Shown here in pieces: positions 17,934 to 27,048 of a stretch of DNA of 64,000 nucleotides; within the stretch, counting starts at the first letter, position 1, and every line of letters begins with the position of its first letter. The position numbers and the translations under genes are program-made. Where the stretch lies: NCBI GenBank assembly GCA_024331125.1, contig JANDJI010000008.1, positions 1-64,000 of the forward strand, given 5' to 3'. The notes beneath the pieces are model-generated. The model did not search any database and was not told the origin of the DNA. It saw only the letters and a list, made by a program, of their open reading frames with translations. Source of the DNA: Nitrospira sp. Lineage in GTDB: Bacteria; Nitrospirota; Nitrospiria; Nitrospirales; Nitrospiraceae.

Positions 17934-18731
17934 GTGAAACATCTGCGCCAGCTGGAAGACCAAAGCGTCTACATTTTCCGTGAGGCCTACAAACACTTCG
18001 ACAATTTGGCCATGCTGTGGTCGATGGGCAAGGATTCGACCGTTCTCCTGTGGTTGGCCCGCAAGGCGTTCTTCGGTCACGTGCCGTTTCCGTTGCTGCA
18101 CGTGGATACGAGCTACAAGATTCCCGCCATGATCGAATACCGCGACCGATTGGCCCGCGAGTGGCGGTTGAATTTGGTCGTAGGCCAGAATAAAGAGGCG
18201 CTGGCGGCCGGGATGAATCACACGATGGGACGCGACGTCTGTTGCACGGCGCTCAAGACGATGGCGCTAAAAAATCTGATCGAATCGAAAGGGTACACCG
18301 GCGTCATTTTGGGCGTGCGCGCCGATGAAGACAGCACCAGGGCCAAAGAGCGATACTTCTCGCCCCGTGACAAACACGGAGACTGGGATTTCCGCGATCA
18401 GCCGCCGGAACTGTGGAACCAGTTCAAAACGACGTTCCCGCCGGGGACCCATATCCGAATCCACCCCCTGCTTGATTGGACGGAAGTCAACATCTGGGAA
18501 TATATCAAGGCCGAGAATATCCCCTTTATCGATCTGTACTTGGACAAGGGGGACGGCACACGTTATCGGAGTCTGGGGTGCGCTCCCTGCACGACGCCCG
18601 TAAAGTCCACCGCCAAGACGGTGGATGAGATCATCGAGGAGCTGCGGGCGACGAATATCGCGGAACGGGCCGGACGTGCCCAGGACGCGGGACGCGGCAT
18701 GGAGATGCTCCGGAAGAAAGGGTACATGTAA
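17934..18731 (+). CDS. cysD: Sulfate adenylyltransferase subunit 2
   Basis: Catalytic subunit of ATP sulfurylase: sulfate plus ATP gives APS, driven by GTP hydrolysis in CysN. The PP-loop [13 protein letters not shown], then [36 protein letters not shown], and [14 protein letters not shown] are typical. The 265-residue length is slightly short because the start at GTG 17934 ([17 protein letters not shown]) lacks the long leader of proteobacterial forms. The last base of its stop is shared with the cysN start (TAATG). Confidence 0.96.
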   Translation: MKHLRQLEDQSVYIFREAYKHFDNLAMLWSMGKDSTVLLWLARKAFFGHVPFPLLHVDTSYKIPAMIEYRDRLAREWRLNLVVGQNKEALAAGMNHTMGRDVCCTALKTMALKNLIESKGYTGVILGVRADEDSTRAKERYFSPRDKHGDWDFRDQPPELWNQFKTTFPPGTHIRIHPLLDWTEVNIWEYIKAENIPFIDLYLDKGDGTRYRSLGCAPCTTPVKSTAKTVDEIIEELRATNIAERAGRAQDAGRGMEMLRKKGYM

Positions 18732-20596
18732 TGGACGAGGCGACGGCAGCGGCGGCGCGAGCCGCTTCGAAACCGGACGAGCATTTCAACATCGTCATTG
18801 TCGGTCACGTGGACCACGGAAAGTCCACGCTCGTGGGACGGCTCTATGCGGATACCGGGTCGTTGCCGGAGGGAAAATTGGAAAAGGTGCAGGCGATCTG
18901 CCGCCAGCAAGGAAAGGAATTCGAATACGCGTTCCTGTTCGATGCGTTTTTGGAAGAGCAGGAACAGGGTATCACGATCGATACGGCGCGGACGTTTTTT
19001 ATTTGGAAGGGACGGCAGTACATCATCATCGATGCGCCGGGCCACAAGGAGTTCCTCAAAAACATGGTCTCCGGCGCAGCCAGGGCCGAGGCGGCGCTCC
19101 TCGTGATCGACGCCCTTGAGGGAGTAAAAGAGCAGTCCAAAAAGCATGGGTACCTGCTCTCGCTTCTTGGAGTCCGTCAGTTTGCGGTCGTCGTCAACAA
19201 GATGGATCTGGTCGGCTATCGGCAGGATGTCTTCGACGGCATCGAGAAAGAATATCGGGAGTTTCTTGGGCAGTTCGGCGCGATCCCCGAACGGATCATC
19301 CCAGTCAGCGCCAAGCTCGGCGACAACATTGCCGATCGCAGCCGGGCTATGCCATGGTACGGGGGGCCGACCGTCCTTGACACCCTCAGTCTCTTCAAAA
19401 AAGAAACGGCCTCGGCCGATCAGCCTCTGCGATTTCCCGTTCAGGACGTGTACAAATTCGACGCGCGTCGCATCATCGCGGGCCGCATCACGGCCGGCCG
19501 TCTGAAAGTCGGCGACCAACTGATCTTCTCTCCTTCGAACAAGCGGGCCAACGTCAAATCGATCGAAGCGTTCAACGTCGAACCCCTTCCGATGAGCGCC
19601 GAGGCGGGCCAATCCATCGGCGTGACCCTCGATGAGCAGATCTTCGTGGAGCGGGGGGAAATCGCCGCCCATCCAAGCGACCTGCCCCACGTCTCAACGT
19701 CGTTCAAGGCCAATCTGTTTTGGCTGGGCAAGCGACCGCTGGAGCGGGGACGAAAGTACGTGTTGCGGGTCGCCACCAAGGAGGTCGAGTGCGAAGTGGC
19801 GGCGCTTCATCGCATCATCGACACGACGGACTTGAACCAGCAACAGGATGCGGCGGTGGTGAGTCGGAATCAAGTCGCCGAGCTGACCCTCCGGACCAAG
19901 ACCCCGATCGCGTTCGATGTGTCCTCGTCGTTCGAGGCGACCGGTCGATTCGTGTTGGTGGACGAGTACGACATCGCGGGCGGCGGCATCGTGACGGAAA
20001 TGGTGCCGGACGATCAGGAATCGTTGCGGGAAGAGGCGCGCCGGCGAGACTTTGCGTGGGTGAAGGGCGAAGTCGGCGTTGAAGACCGCGCGAAGCACTA
20101 CGGCCACCGGTCCGCGGTGGTGCTCTTTACCGGCGGGCGGCATGCCGGGAAGTCGCTGTTGGCGAGAAAATTGGAGGGACGACTCATTGCCGACGGGCGT
20201 CATGCGTATCTGTTGGACGGCGAAAATTTGCGGCGAGGGCTCGACGCCGATTTGAGCGAAGAAGAAAAGAGTCAAACGGCGGAAATGGCTCGTCGATACG
20301 GAGAAGTGGCGCGACTGTTGATCGATACGGGCTTGATCGTGGTGTCCACCACGAATCCCTTCGGCTTGGCCTATCGGGAAGCGTCGCAAGCGATCAGAAC
20401 GCTCGTGCATCCCGCGCCGGTCATCGCCGTGCATGTGAGCAAGACCGCCGAGGAGCCTCCGCCCAACACCGACGTGATCTTGAGCGGACCGGTGGATCTC
20501 GACGTGGCGATCAAGCGGGTCATGGACGCGCTCAAGCAGCGAGGCGTGTTGGATGAGACCTTGGGAGCCAAGCCGACCTTTCAGTATTCCATTTAA
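18731..20596 (+). CDS. cysNC: Sulfate adenylyltransferase subunit 1 fused to an APS-kinase-like domain (CysNC)
   Basis: Residues 1-430 are the GTPase CysN: P-loop GHVDHGKS (25-32), switch regions around [25 protein letters not shown] and NKMDLVG, then EF-Tu-like beta barrels. Residues 455-621 resemble APS kinase: Walker A GGRHAGKS (about 467-474), [14 protein letters not shown], and [21 protein letters not shown]. The kinase part is diverged: the usual GLSGAGKST loop and the downstream RDPKGLYKKAR region are not recognisable. Since CysH here looks APS-specific, PAPS would not be needed for sulfite formation, and the domain may be regulatory, serve sulfation, or be decaying. Confidence 0.93.
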   Translation: MDEATAAAARAASKPDEHFNIVIVGHVDHGKSTLVGRLYADTGSLPEGKLEKVQAICRQQGKEFEYAFLFDAFLEEQEQGITIDTARTFFIWKGRQYIIIDAPGHKEFLKNMVSGAARAEAALLVIDALEGVKEQSKKHGYLLSLLGVRQFAVVVNKMDLVGYRQDVFDGIEKEYREFLGQFGAIPERIIPVSAKLGDNIADRSRAMPWYGGPTVLDTLSLFKKETASADQPLRFPVQDVYKFDARRIIAGRITAGRLKVGDQLIFSPSNKRANVKSIEAFNVEPLPMSAEAGQSIGVTLDEQIFVERGEIAAHPSDLPHVSTSFKANLFWLGKRPLERGRKYVLRVATKEVECEVAALHRIIDTTDLNQQQDAAVVSRNQVAELTLRTKTPIAFDVSSSFEATGRFVLVDEYDIAGGGIVTEMVPDDQESLREEARRRDFAWVKGEVGVEDRAKHYGHRSAVVLFTGGRHAGKSLLARKLEGRLIADGRHAYLLDGENLRRGLDADLSEEEKSQTAEMARRYGEVARLLIDTGLIVVSTTNPFGLAYREASQAIRTLVHPAPVIAVHVSKTAEEPPPNTDVILSGPVDLDVAIKRVMDALKQRGVLDETLGAKPTFQYSI

Positions 20597-20718
20597 TGAC
20601 GAGCGGGGATGGAACCGTCGCCCGTCTTCGGTTCGTCCCGCGCCGTCCGCTGCTGCCGGAATGCCGTGGGGCAGCTCGCCCTGTGCCTGCCCTTCCCCGC
20701 GAGATCGTTTCTGAAACA

Positions 20719-21579
20719 TTAGGCGGCTTTGGCGAGAGGCGAGACGAGGCGCAAGACCCGTTGCAGGTCGTTTTGCGCTTCTGTGAGCAAGGTCGGGATG
20801 GAGGCGGGTACAAACTTGGTGGCGGCGACGGCGTCAGGGTGAAGGGACAACCGGCAGAGGCGGCGGGTCGCTTCAACCGGTTCCTCATGATCGGCGATCG
20901 CGCCAGCCAGATGAACGATGCAAGCCTGGATGGCGAAGTCGCCGGCTTTGCTCGGATCGAGTTGCCAGCGGACCGCCTGTTCAAGCTGAAGCGGCAGGCC
21001 CAGGGACCTCATGAATTCGCCGCCCACCTCGGCAAAGTCACATCCGATGTTGGACTGTTCCACGTCGGCCAGGGAAGTTTCCAAATAGCCCGCTTCGATC
21101 AAGGCAGACTGGGCCCGTTGGGGGACGGTTTGGTAAAGGATCAGATGGCCGATGTCACGGAACAAGCCCGCCGTGTAAGAACGCTCGCCGTGGTCGAGAC
21201 CGCTCGATTCGGCGATCTTCCCGGCAAGCAGAGCGCAGAGCAGACTCTTGCGCCAGAATTTGGCGACATCCATCAGGTAAGCCGGCATTCCCGAAAACGT
21301 CCGTCCGACCGTGGCGGCGCCGACCACGTCCGCCACCGCTTGTGGGCCGATGAGATGGACGGCTCCCTCGATGGTATCGATCTGTTGAGGAAACCCATGA
21401 CGGGGATCATTGGCGACGCGGAGCAGTCCGGCTGCGAGGGCCGGGTCTCGCTTGATGACGTCGGCGAGGTGGTCACCGGTCGAACCGAGGTTGTCCACCG
21501 CGTTTCGCACGTGAACGTAAATTTCCGGCAACGTCGGAATAGACGCACAAGACCGTACCAGTTCTTCAGCCGACGGCAT
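20719..21579 (-). CDS. HDOD-domain signalling protein
   Basis: A 286-residue HDOD protein, a catalytically inactive relative of HD hydrolases often linked to signalling and stress control. Visible are the N-terminal LPTLPEIYVHVRNAV-like helices (IPTLPEIY), KRDPALAAGLLRVAND, IEGAVHLIGPQAV, and GLFRDIGHLILYQ, where HD-type metal ligands are only partly kept. It is monocistronic and convergent with the sulfate operon. Its partner is unknown. Confidence 0.85.
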   Translation of the reverse strand: MPSAEELVRSCASIPTLPEIYVHVRNAVDNLGSTGDHLADVIKRDPALAAGLLRVANDPRHGFPQQIDTIEGAVHLIGPQAVADVVGAATVGRTFSGMPAYLMDVAKFWRKSLLCALLAGKIAESSGLDHGERSYTAGLFRDIGHLILYQTVPQRAQSALIEAGYLETSLADVEQSNIGCDFAEVGGEFMRSLGLPLQLEQAVRWQLDPSKAGDFAIQACIVHLAGAIADHEEPVEATRRLCRLSLHPDAVAATKFVPASIPTLLTEAQNDLQRVLRLVSPLAKAA

Positions 21580-21821
21580 GTGATCGACCTCTCGGATGTC
21601 TGTAAAAAAGAAAACCGGCTCCCTGTCCTCTATCGGCGGAAGGGGCGGGAACTGTAGCGGACCGTCCGCCTCACCTCTCGCCCCGCTGGTTTGACTCGCC
21701 TAAAATCTCCGTGTTACCGTAAACGCAGCGGGAAGATGCGACTGTTGGATTCCGCCATGCCGGTCAGGGAAGAAAAAGTCGGGGGATCGCTCAAGCTCAA
21801 GAATGGAGCGAAGGAGTTGTA

Positions 21822-22508
21822 ATGAAATTCGTTTGTCTCACCTGTGAAACGTACATGACCCTCGAGAAGGTCGAAAAGCCCGAAGAGGGGTCGCTGGGGG
21901 TTTTCTTCGGCTGTCCCTCCTGCAACGCCAAATTCTCGATGGTGACCAATGCGGGCGAAACCAACATGATGAACGCGTTGGGGCTCAAACTGGGCGCGCG
22001 TGCGGAGGCGACGGACCCCACGCTGGCGTCCTTGGCGGACAAGATGCAGAAGGTCAAGTCCGCGGTCTCGGCGGCTCCTTCAAAAACGGGAGAAAAAACG
22101 ACCGGCGGCTGTCCGTTTTCGGCCATGGTCGCGGAGATGGGTTTGACGAGTTCGGGCAAGCCGTCCAACGGCGGGTCGTCTGAATTCACCTGGACTCCGG
22201 ACGCGAAGGAAAAGCTCGATCGCTTGCCCGCCTTCGTCAAACCGATGGTGCAGAGCAGCGTGGAAACCTATGCCCGCAAACAGGGGTTCAAAACCATCAC
22301 ACTTCAAGTGATGGATGATTCAAAAAACGACTCGCCGAACGGCCTTGCCTGGTCGCGCGAGGCAGAGCAGCGGTTGGAGAACATTCCTGACTTCATTCGC
22401 CCCATGGCCCGCAAAGAGATCGAGCGAGTGGCCAGAGAACGGGGCTTGCAGACGGTGACGGCCCAGGTCATGGATGAGGCCAAGGAGAAGTTCCTGAAGT
22501 TCATGTAA
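21822..22508 (+). CDS. Zinc-ribbon protein with two PCP_red domains
   Basis: A 228-residue protein. The N-terminus has Cys5-x2-Cys8 and Cys31-x2-Cys34, a probable zinc ribbon. Two repeats follow at about 123-165 and 176-221 with the pattern W(T/S)x-EA-x-RL-x-P-F-x-RP-(11)-AR-x-G-(4)-T-x-VMD. This matches the small C-terminal domain (PCP_red) found in the dark-operative protochlorophyllide reductase B subunit; nothing here is photosynthetic. A GAAGGAG site lies 6 bases before ATG and a terminator follows, so it is its own unit. A relative with four repeats lies at 35877. Function unknown. Confidence 0.8.
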   Translation: MKFVCLTCETYMTLEKVEKPEEGSLGVFFGCPSCNAKFSMVTNAGETNMMNALGLKLGARAEATDPTLASLADKMQKVKSAVSAAPSKTGEKTTGGCPFSAMVAEMGLTSSGKPSNGGSSEFTWTPDAKEKLDRLPAFVKPMVQSSVETYARKQGFKTITLQVMDDSKNDSPNGLAWSREAEQRLENIPDFIRPMARKEIERVARERGLQTVTAQVMDEAKEKFLKFM

Positions 22509-22541
22509 TCACAGTCGCTGTGTCATACTCCTGTGGATCGT

Positions 22542-22580
22542 AGCCCATTCAGCCTGGCTGGATGGGCTTTTGATTTTTTA
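22542..22580 (+). terminator. Rho-independent terminator after the PCP_red gene
   Basis: AGCCCATTCAG (22542-22552) pairs with CTGGATGGGCT (22558-22568), leaving one mismatch and a 5-base loop, then T4 and a second T6 run. The rest of the 317-base gap before yebC (22581-22825) shows no convincing gene or promoter. Confidence 0.85.
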
Positions 22581-22825
22581 TGGTCATTCCGTTCGGTCGG
22601 CTCCGTGTTAAAGTGCGCTGTGTGTGCACACTCCATCCCCGTGGCGTGTTCTCTTTCCTGCATCGATGCGTTGAAAGCAGAGGACGGGTGGGTGGCAAGC
22701 ACATTGACTCTTTTGCAAGGCCTATGCTACGAGTACAAAAAGTTGACCGCCGTCGTCACACCACGGCGTCTTCGGCCGGTTCTGAAAGGGGTCGGTGGAG
22801 AGGGAAGCGACCAGGGGAATGAACC

Positions 22826-23581
22826 ATGGGCGGCCATAGTCATTGGGCAACCATCAAGCGGCACAAATCGGCGCAGGATGCCAAGCGCGGAAAGATCTTC
22901 ACGCGGCTCATCCGAGAATTGACCATCGCGGCTCGGTCCGGCGGTGACCCGGACGGGAATCCGCGCCTTCGTCTGGCCATCTCCAAGGCCAAAGACGCCA
23001 ATATGCCGAGCGACACGATCAAGAAAGCCATCCAGCGGGGAACGGGAGAACTGCCGGGAGTGTCGTACGAAGAATTCACCCTGGAAGGATACGGCCCCGG
23101 GGGCACCGCGCTGCTCCTTGAAATTACGAGCGATAATCGCAACCGCACGGTCGCGGAAGTGCGCAGTCTCTTGACCAAAAATAATGGGACCATGGCGGAG
23201 GCCGGAGCGGTGTCATGGCAGTTTCATAAGAAGGGACTTCTGACGGTCGAGAAAGGGAAAGTGGACGAAGATACGTTGCTGTCCGTAGCCCTCGATGCCG
23301 GCGCGGACGACGTCAAAGTCGGAGAGAAAATGTTCGAAATCATCACGGCGCCCCATGATTTTGAAGCCGTGAAGAAGGCCTTGGCCGACGCGAAGATCGA
23401 AACCGCCCTCGCGGAGATCACCTATATTCCCCAAAGCACGGTCCGCCTCGATGAAAAACCCGCCGAACAAATGCTCAAGCTGATGGAAATCCTTGATGAG
23501 CATGACGACGTTCAGAGGGTCCACGCCAATTTTGACATTCCCGACGAGGTAATGGAAAAGGTTGCCGTCGCGGCTGGGTAG
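22826..23581 (+). CDS. yebC: YebC/PmpR-family protein
   Basis: YebC proteins are regulators and, in recent work on the family, factors that help ribosomes through difficult proline stretches. The 251 residues start with the signature GGHSHWATIKRHKSAQDAKRGKIFTRL (spread over 2-28) and include NMPSDTIKKAIQRGTG and EGYGPGGTALLLE. It is followed after 46 bases by ruvA, the common bacterial neighbourhood, but the ruvC that usually lies between them is absent. Confidence 0.96.
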   Translation: MGGHSHWATIKRHKSAQDAKRGKIFTRLIRELTIAARSGGDPDGNPRLRLAISKAKDANMPSDTIKKAIQRGTGELPGVSYEEFTLEGYGPGGTALLLEITSDNRNRTVAEVRSLLTKNNGTMAEAGAVSWQFHKKGLLTVEKGKVDEDTLLSVALDAGADDVKVGEKMFEIITAPHDFEAVKKALADAKIETALAEITYIPQSTVRLDEKPAEQMLKLMEILDEHDDVQRVHANFDIPDEVMEKVAVAAG

Positions 23582-23627
23582 GCGTGCCCGGGACGCGGAC
23601 TCGTCGCCACCCGAGGGACGAGACGAG

Positions 23628-24236
23628 ATGATCGCCCTTCTCACGGGAAAGCTTATCTTCAAAGCGCCGACCCATTTAACGCTGGACGTTCAAGGGGTCG
23701 GCTATGAAGTCCATATTCCCCTGAGTACCTATTACGCGCTTCCGAATCTCAACGAAACGATCGCGCTCAACATCCATACCCACTTGCGGGAGGATGCCAT
23801 TCAACTGTTCGGCTTTCTCTCGCCGCGAGAAAAGGATGCGTTTCTCTTGCTGACGACGGTGACGGGCATCGGTCCCAAGCTGGCGTTGAACGTTCTGTCA
23901 AGTATGCCGATTGCCGACCTCCTGCGCGCGATCAGGACCGAAGACATCGAGAAACTGGCGACGATCCCTGGTATCGGGAAAAAGTCCGCGGGCCGTATTG
24001 CGCTGGAGCTTAAGGACAAGGTCGGCAAGGTCGAATCGGCTTCCGGTGAGACGCCGGTGGCGGAGACGGCGGGGACCGGCGGTTTCTTTGACGATGCCCT
24101 GTCCGCGTTGGTGAATCTTGGCTATCGTCCGCACGACGTCAAGGAAGCGTTGAGGCGGGTCACGAAGACTTCGGCAGACCCTCTGCCGTTGACCAATCTC
24201 ATTCGCGAGGGTCTCAAAGAACTTGCGAGGGGGTGA
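23628..24236 (+). CDS. ruvA: Holliday junction branch migration protein RuvA
   Basis: RuvA tetramers bind Holliday junctions and load RuvB. The 202 residues have the OB-fold (MIALLTGKLIFK, VQGVGYEVHIP), the two helix-hairpin-helix motifs (TVTGIGPKLALNVLS and IPGIGKKSAGRIALELKDK), and the C-terminal RuvB-contact domain (DALSALVNLGYRPHDVKEALRRV). The frame is open 22 codons upstream, but this ATG gives the conserved N-terminus. Confidence 0.97.
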   Translation: MIALLTGKLIFKAPTHLTLDVQGVGYEVHIPLSTYYALPNLNETIALNIHTHLREDAIQLFGFLSPREKDAFLLLTTVTGIGPKLALNVLSSMPIADLLRAIRTEDIEKLATIPGIGKKSAGRIALELKDKVGKVESASGETPVAETAGTGGFFDDALSALVNLGYRPHDVKEALRRVTKTSADPLPLTNLIREGLKELARG

Positions 24237-24240
24237 CGGG

Positions 24241-24735
24241 GTGGTCGATCAACCATCGGCGGTCTTTGCTCGGCGCGCGCTCATCATCGGGCTGGGAACA
24301 ACGTTGATTGTCGGAGCCGGGCCGGTGATGGGGGCCGCGCAAGACGCACCCGAATCGCCTCCCACCGTTCGGATGACCTGCGGAATTTGCCCGCAAGGGT
24401 ACGCCGTCACCGGCGTCACGCAAGCGCCGGGGGTGTGCAAAGAGGATGACCCGACGCTGGTTGAATGTGTGCCGTTGGGAGCGAATCCCCTGGCGGTCTG
24501 CGGATCTTGCCCGGAGGGGTATGTGGAAATCGGAAGCTCCTCGGTACCGGCCCGTTGCGGCGGCAGAGACGGTGGACGATTGACGCAATGCCAGTTGCAG
24601 AAGATGGAACAGAGTTTTCCAGACCCAAGCCGGGGAATGAAATTCTGCCCGCCGGATTGCGGCAATATGCCTACGCCGGGTCAAGGAGCGTTGCCACCTC
24701 CTCCCAAATATCAACGGACGCCGGAAGAAAAATAA
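24241..24735 (+). CDS. Cys-rich exported protein of unknown function between ruvA and ruvB
   Basis: Starting at GTG 24241, 4 bases after the ruvA stop, it encodes 164 residues. A signal peptide is visible (FARRALIIGLGTTLIVGAGP then VMGAAQDA with an Ala-x-Ala-like site). The mature part has two copies of a unit beginning CGxCPxGY (CGICPQGYAVTG and CGSCPEGYVEIG), each followed by two further Cys, then a CPPDCG motif and a proline-rich tail. Ten or more Cys suggest disulfides outside the cytoplasm or metal binding. I do not recognise a family. Its place between two recombination genes looks positional rather than functional. Confidence 0.7.
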   Translation: MVDQPSAVFARRALIIGLGTTLIVGAGPVMGAAQDAPESPPTVRMTCGICPQGYAVTGVTQAPGVCKEDDPTLVECVPLGANPLAVCGSCPEGYVEIGSSSVPARCGGRDGGRLTQCQLQKMEQSFPDPSRGMKFCPPDCGNMPTPGQGALPPPPKYQRTPEEK

Positions 24736-24756
24736 GTCTTTTTTTGTAGGGGAATA

Positions 24757-25761
24757 ATGGCCGAACGGATCGTGACCGGTCGAGCGATGGACGAAGAGCG
24801 GGGGATCGAACAGGCCCTCCGCCCGCAGGCGCTGAACGAATACGTCGGGCAAGACAAGATGAAGGAGTCGTTGCGCGTCTGCATCGAGGCGGCCAAACGG
24901 CGGGGAGAGCCTCTCGATCACGCGATTTTCTACGGCCCGCCGGGATTGGGGAAGACCACGATCGCCCACATCATCGCCAATGAAATGGGCGCGTCACTAC
25001 GGTCAACGTCCGGGTTGGTGTTGGCCCACGCGGGAGATCTGGCGGCGATTCTCACCAACCTGCAAGAACACGACGTCCTCTTCATCGATGAGATTCATCG
25101 GTTGCCGGCCTCCGTTGAGGAAGCCCTCTATCCCGCGATGGAGGATTATCAACTTGATCTGGTGATCGGTCAGGGGCCGGGAACGAGGACGGTCAAGCTC
25201 GATCTGCCGCGCTTTACCCTCGTGGGAGCGACGACGAGGGCGGGGGCGTTGACATCACCTCTCCGGGACCGGTTCGGCCTTGTGTACCGGCTCGAATTTT
25301 ATTCCCCGGTCGAGTTGGAGACCATTGTGACCCGCTCGGCCGGTGTGTTGGGCATAGGGATCGATCGAGACGGAGCGACGGAAATCGCCGCCCGTGCGCG
25401 CGGGACGCCGCGCATTGCCAATCGGCTCGTCAAACGGATCAGGGACTATGCGCAGGTCAAGGCGGACGGCCATATCACCAAATCGGTGGCCCGCGAAGGG
25501 CTGGCATGGGTCGGGATCGACGAAGCCGGATTTGACGATATGGACCGGAAGATTCTCTTGACGATCATCGACAAGTTCAACGGCGGACCGGTCGGGGTCG
25601 ATTCCCTGGCTGCCGCACTCCAAGAAGACAAGGGGACCATCGAAGACGTGTATGAGCCCTACTTGATTCAGGCCGGTTTTCTTGATCGAACCGGTCGAGG
25701 CCGCCAGGCCACCAGACGGACCTTCGAACATTTCAACCGTCCGTTAACCCGGCTCCTTTAG
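24757..25761 (+). CDS. ruvB: Holliday junction branch migration helicase RuvB
   Basis: AAA+ motor that drives branch migration with RuvA. The 334 residues include [17 protein letters not shown], Walker [10 protein letters not shown], Walker [10 protein letters not shown], sensor 1 [18 protein letters not shown], the arginine-finger region, and the C-terminal winged helix ([34 protein letters not shown]). An AGGGGAATA stretch precedes ATG. It ends the yebC-ruvA-ruvB run. Confidence 0.97.
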   Translation: MAERIVTGRAMDEERGIEQALRPQALNEYVGQDKMKESLRVCIEAAKRRGEPLDHAIFYGPPGLGKTTIAHIIANEMGASLRSTSGLVLAHAGDLAAILTNLQEHDVLFIDEIHRLPASVEEALYPAMEDYQLDLVIGQGPGTRTVKLDLPRFTLVGATTRAGALTSPLRDRFGLVYRLEFYSPVELETIVTRSAGVLGIGIDRDGATEIAARARGTPRIANRLVKRIRDYAQVKADGHITKSVAREGLAWVGIDEAGFDDMDRKILLTIIDKFNGGPVGVDSLAAALQEDKGTIEDVYEPYLIQAGFLDRTGRGRQATRRTFEHFNRPLTRLL

Positions 25762-25857
25762 CCCGATGCCCGATAGAGATTCTCCAAGCGGGGGCTCAAT
25801 GTGTCTCCTGCCGTTCGTAGCTGCTTCCGCGGTATCTCCCTGAGCAAGGAGCTGTCC

Positions 25858-25887
25858 TTGCAATGGTTTTAAAGGTTCCTGTAAGAT
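25858..25887 (+). promoter_or_regulatory. Candidate promoter of the aromatic amino acid run
   Basis: TTGCAA (25858-25863), an 18-base spacer and TAAGAT (25882-25887) lie in the 206-base gap before pheA, the only plausible sigma-70 pair seen there. Both boxes are imperfect. Confidence 0.35.
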
Positions 25888-25967
25888 TCCACCCTTGCCT
25901 CATAAGTTAGGTGTGTGAAGGGGCCGCTCAAGACTCGTTGCAACGCAGAGTCCAAGGCTTGGTGGTC

Positions 25968-27044
25968 ATGCCCAAAGACTTGCTCGATTACCGCAATGAA
26001 ATCGATCGGATCGATGACGAAATCATCCGTCTTCTCAATGAGCGTTCCAAGCATGTGATCGAGATCGGGCGACTCAAGAAGGAGAAGGATGCGAACGCCA
26101 ATCTCCATACGCAGGGGCGGGAGACGGCCATTATCGAACGATTAACCAAACAAAACACGGGGCCATTCCCAACCGAGGCGATTCGGTCGGTCTATCGGGA
26201 GATCATGTCGGCGTCGTTGTCTCTGGAGGGGCCTCAAACGGTGGCCTATCTCGGACCCAGGGCGACGTTCACCCACATGGCCTGCATGCAGAAGTTCGGC
26301 TCATCGGCCCAGTACGTTCCGGTGCACAGCATCAAGGAAGTGTTCAATGAGGTCGAGCGGGGGCGGGCTCATTTCGGCGTCGTGCCGATCGAGAATACGA
26401 CAGAAGGCGTGGTCAATCACACGCTGGACATGTTCATTGACTCGAACTTGCTGATCTACGGTGAGATCCTCCAAGAGGTCACCCATCATTTACTGTCGAA
26501 ATCCACTCTCCTCGAAGAGGTAAAGAAAATTTATTCTCATCCGCACGCCATCGCCCAATGCCGCAATTGGCTGGAGACCCACCTGCCGCACGTTCCGGCC
26601 GTGGAGGTGGCCAGTACGGCGCGGGCCGCCGAGCTCTGCATCGATGAGCCGTCGTCCGCCGCGATCGCATCGGAATTGGCCGGACAATTGTACGGATTGA
26701 ACGTGATCCGGGCTCGCATCGAAGACAATGTCAACAACATGACCCGCTTTCTGGTGTTGTCTCAGAAACCGTCCGAGCGGACGGGACGAGACAAGACGTC
26801 GCTAATGCTATCGATCAAAGACAAGGTCGGGGCCCTCTACGAGCTTCTGCGCCCGTTCGCCTCTCATGGGATCAACATGACGAAAATCGAATCACGGCCT
26901 TCACAGCGCAAAGCCTGGGAGTACATTTTCTTCGTCGACGTCGAAGGACATATTACGGAAGATCGGGTCAGCAGGGCGGTCGAAGAAGTCAAAGGACGCT
27001 GCTTGTTCATGAAAATTCTCGGTTCCTATCCGATATACAGTTGA
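25968..27044 (+). CDS. pheA: Bifunctional chorismate mutase/prephenate dehydratase (P-protein)
   Basis: It converts chorismate to prephenate and then to phenylpyruvate. Residues 1-90 are an AroQ chorismate mutase (LLDYRNEIDRIDDEIIRLLNERS, EIGRLKKEKD). Residues 95-270 are the dehydratase (VAYLGPRATFTHMA, FGVVPIENTTEGVVNHTLD, and NNMTRFLVL). A C-terminal ACT domain (TSLMLSIKDKVGALYELLRPF, GINMTKIESRPS) is the phenylalanine-binding site for feedback control. The start at ATG 25968 (or GTG 25962) is set by the mutase N-terminus. It heads the co-directional run ending near 36875. Confidence 0.95.
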   Translation: MPKDLLDYRNEIDRIDDEIIRLLNERSKHVIEIGRLKKEKDANANLHTQGRETAIIERLTKQNTGPFPTEAIRSVYREIMSASLSLEGPQTVAYLGPRATFTHMACMQKFGSSAQYVPVHSIKEVFNEVERGRAHFGVVPIENTTEGVVNHTLDMFIDSNLLIYGEILQEVTHHLLSKSTLLEEVKKIYSHPHAIAQCRNWLETHLPHVPAVEVASTARAAELCIDEPSSAAIASELAGQLYGLNVIRARIEDNVNNMTRFLVLSQKPSERTGRDKTSLMLSIKDKVGALYELLRPFASHGINMTKIESRPSQRKAWEYIFFVDVEGHITEDRVSRAVEEVKGRCLFMKILGSYPIYS

Positions 27045-27048
27045 TCTC

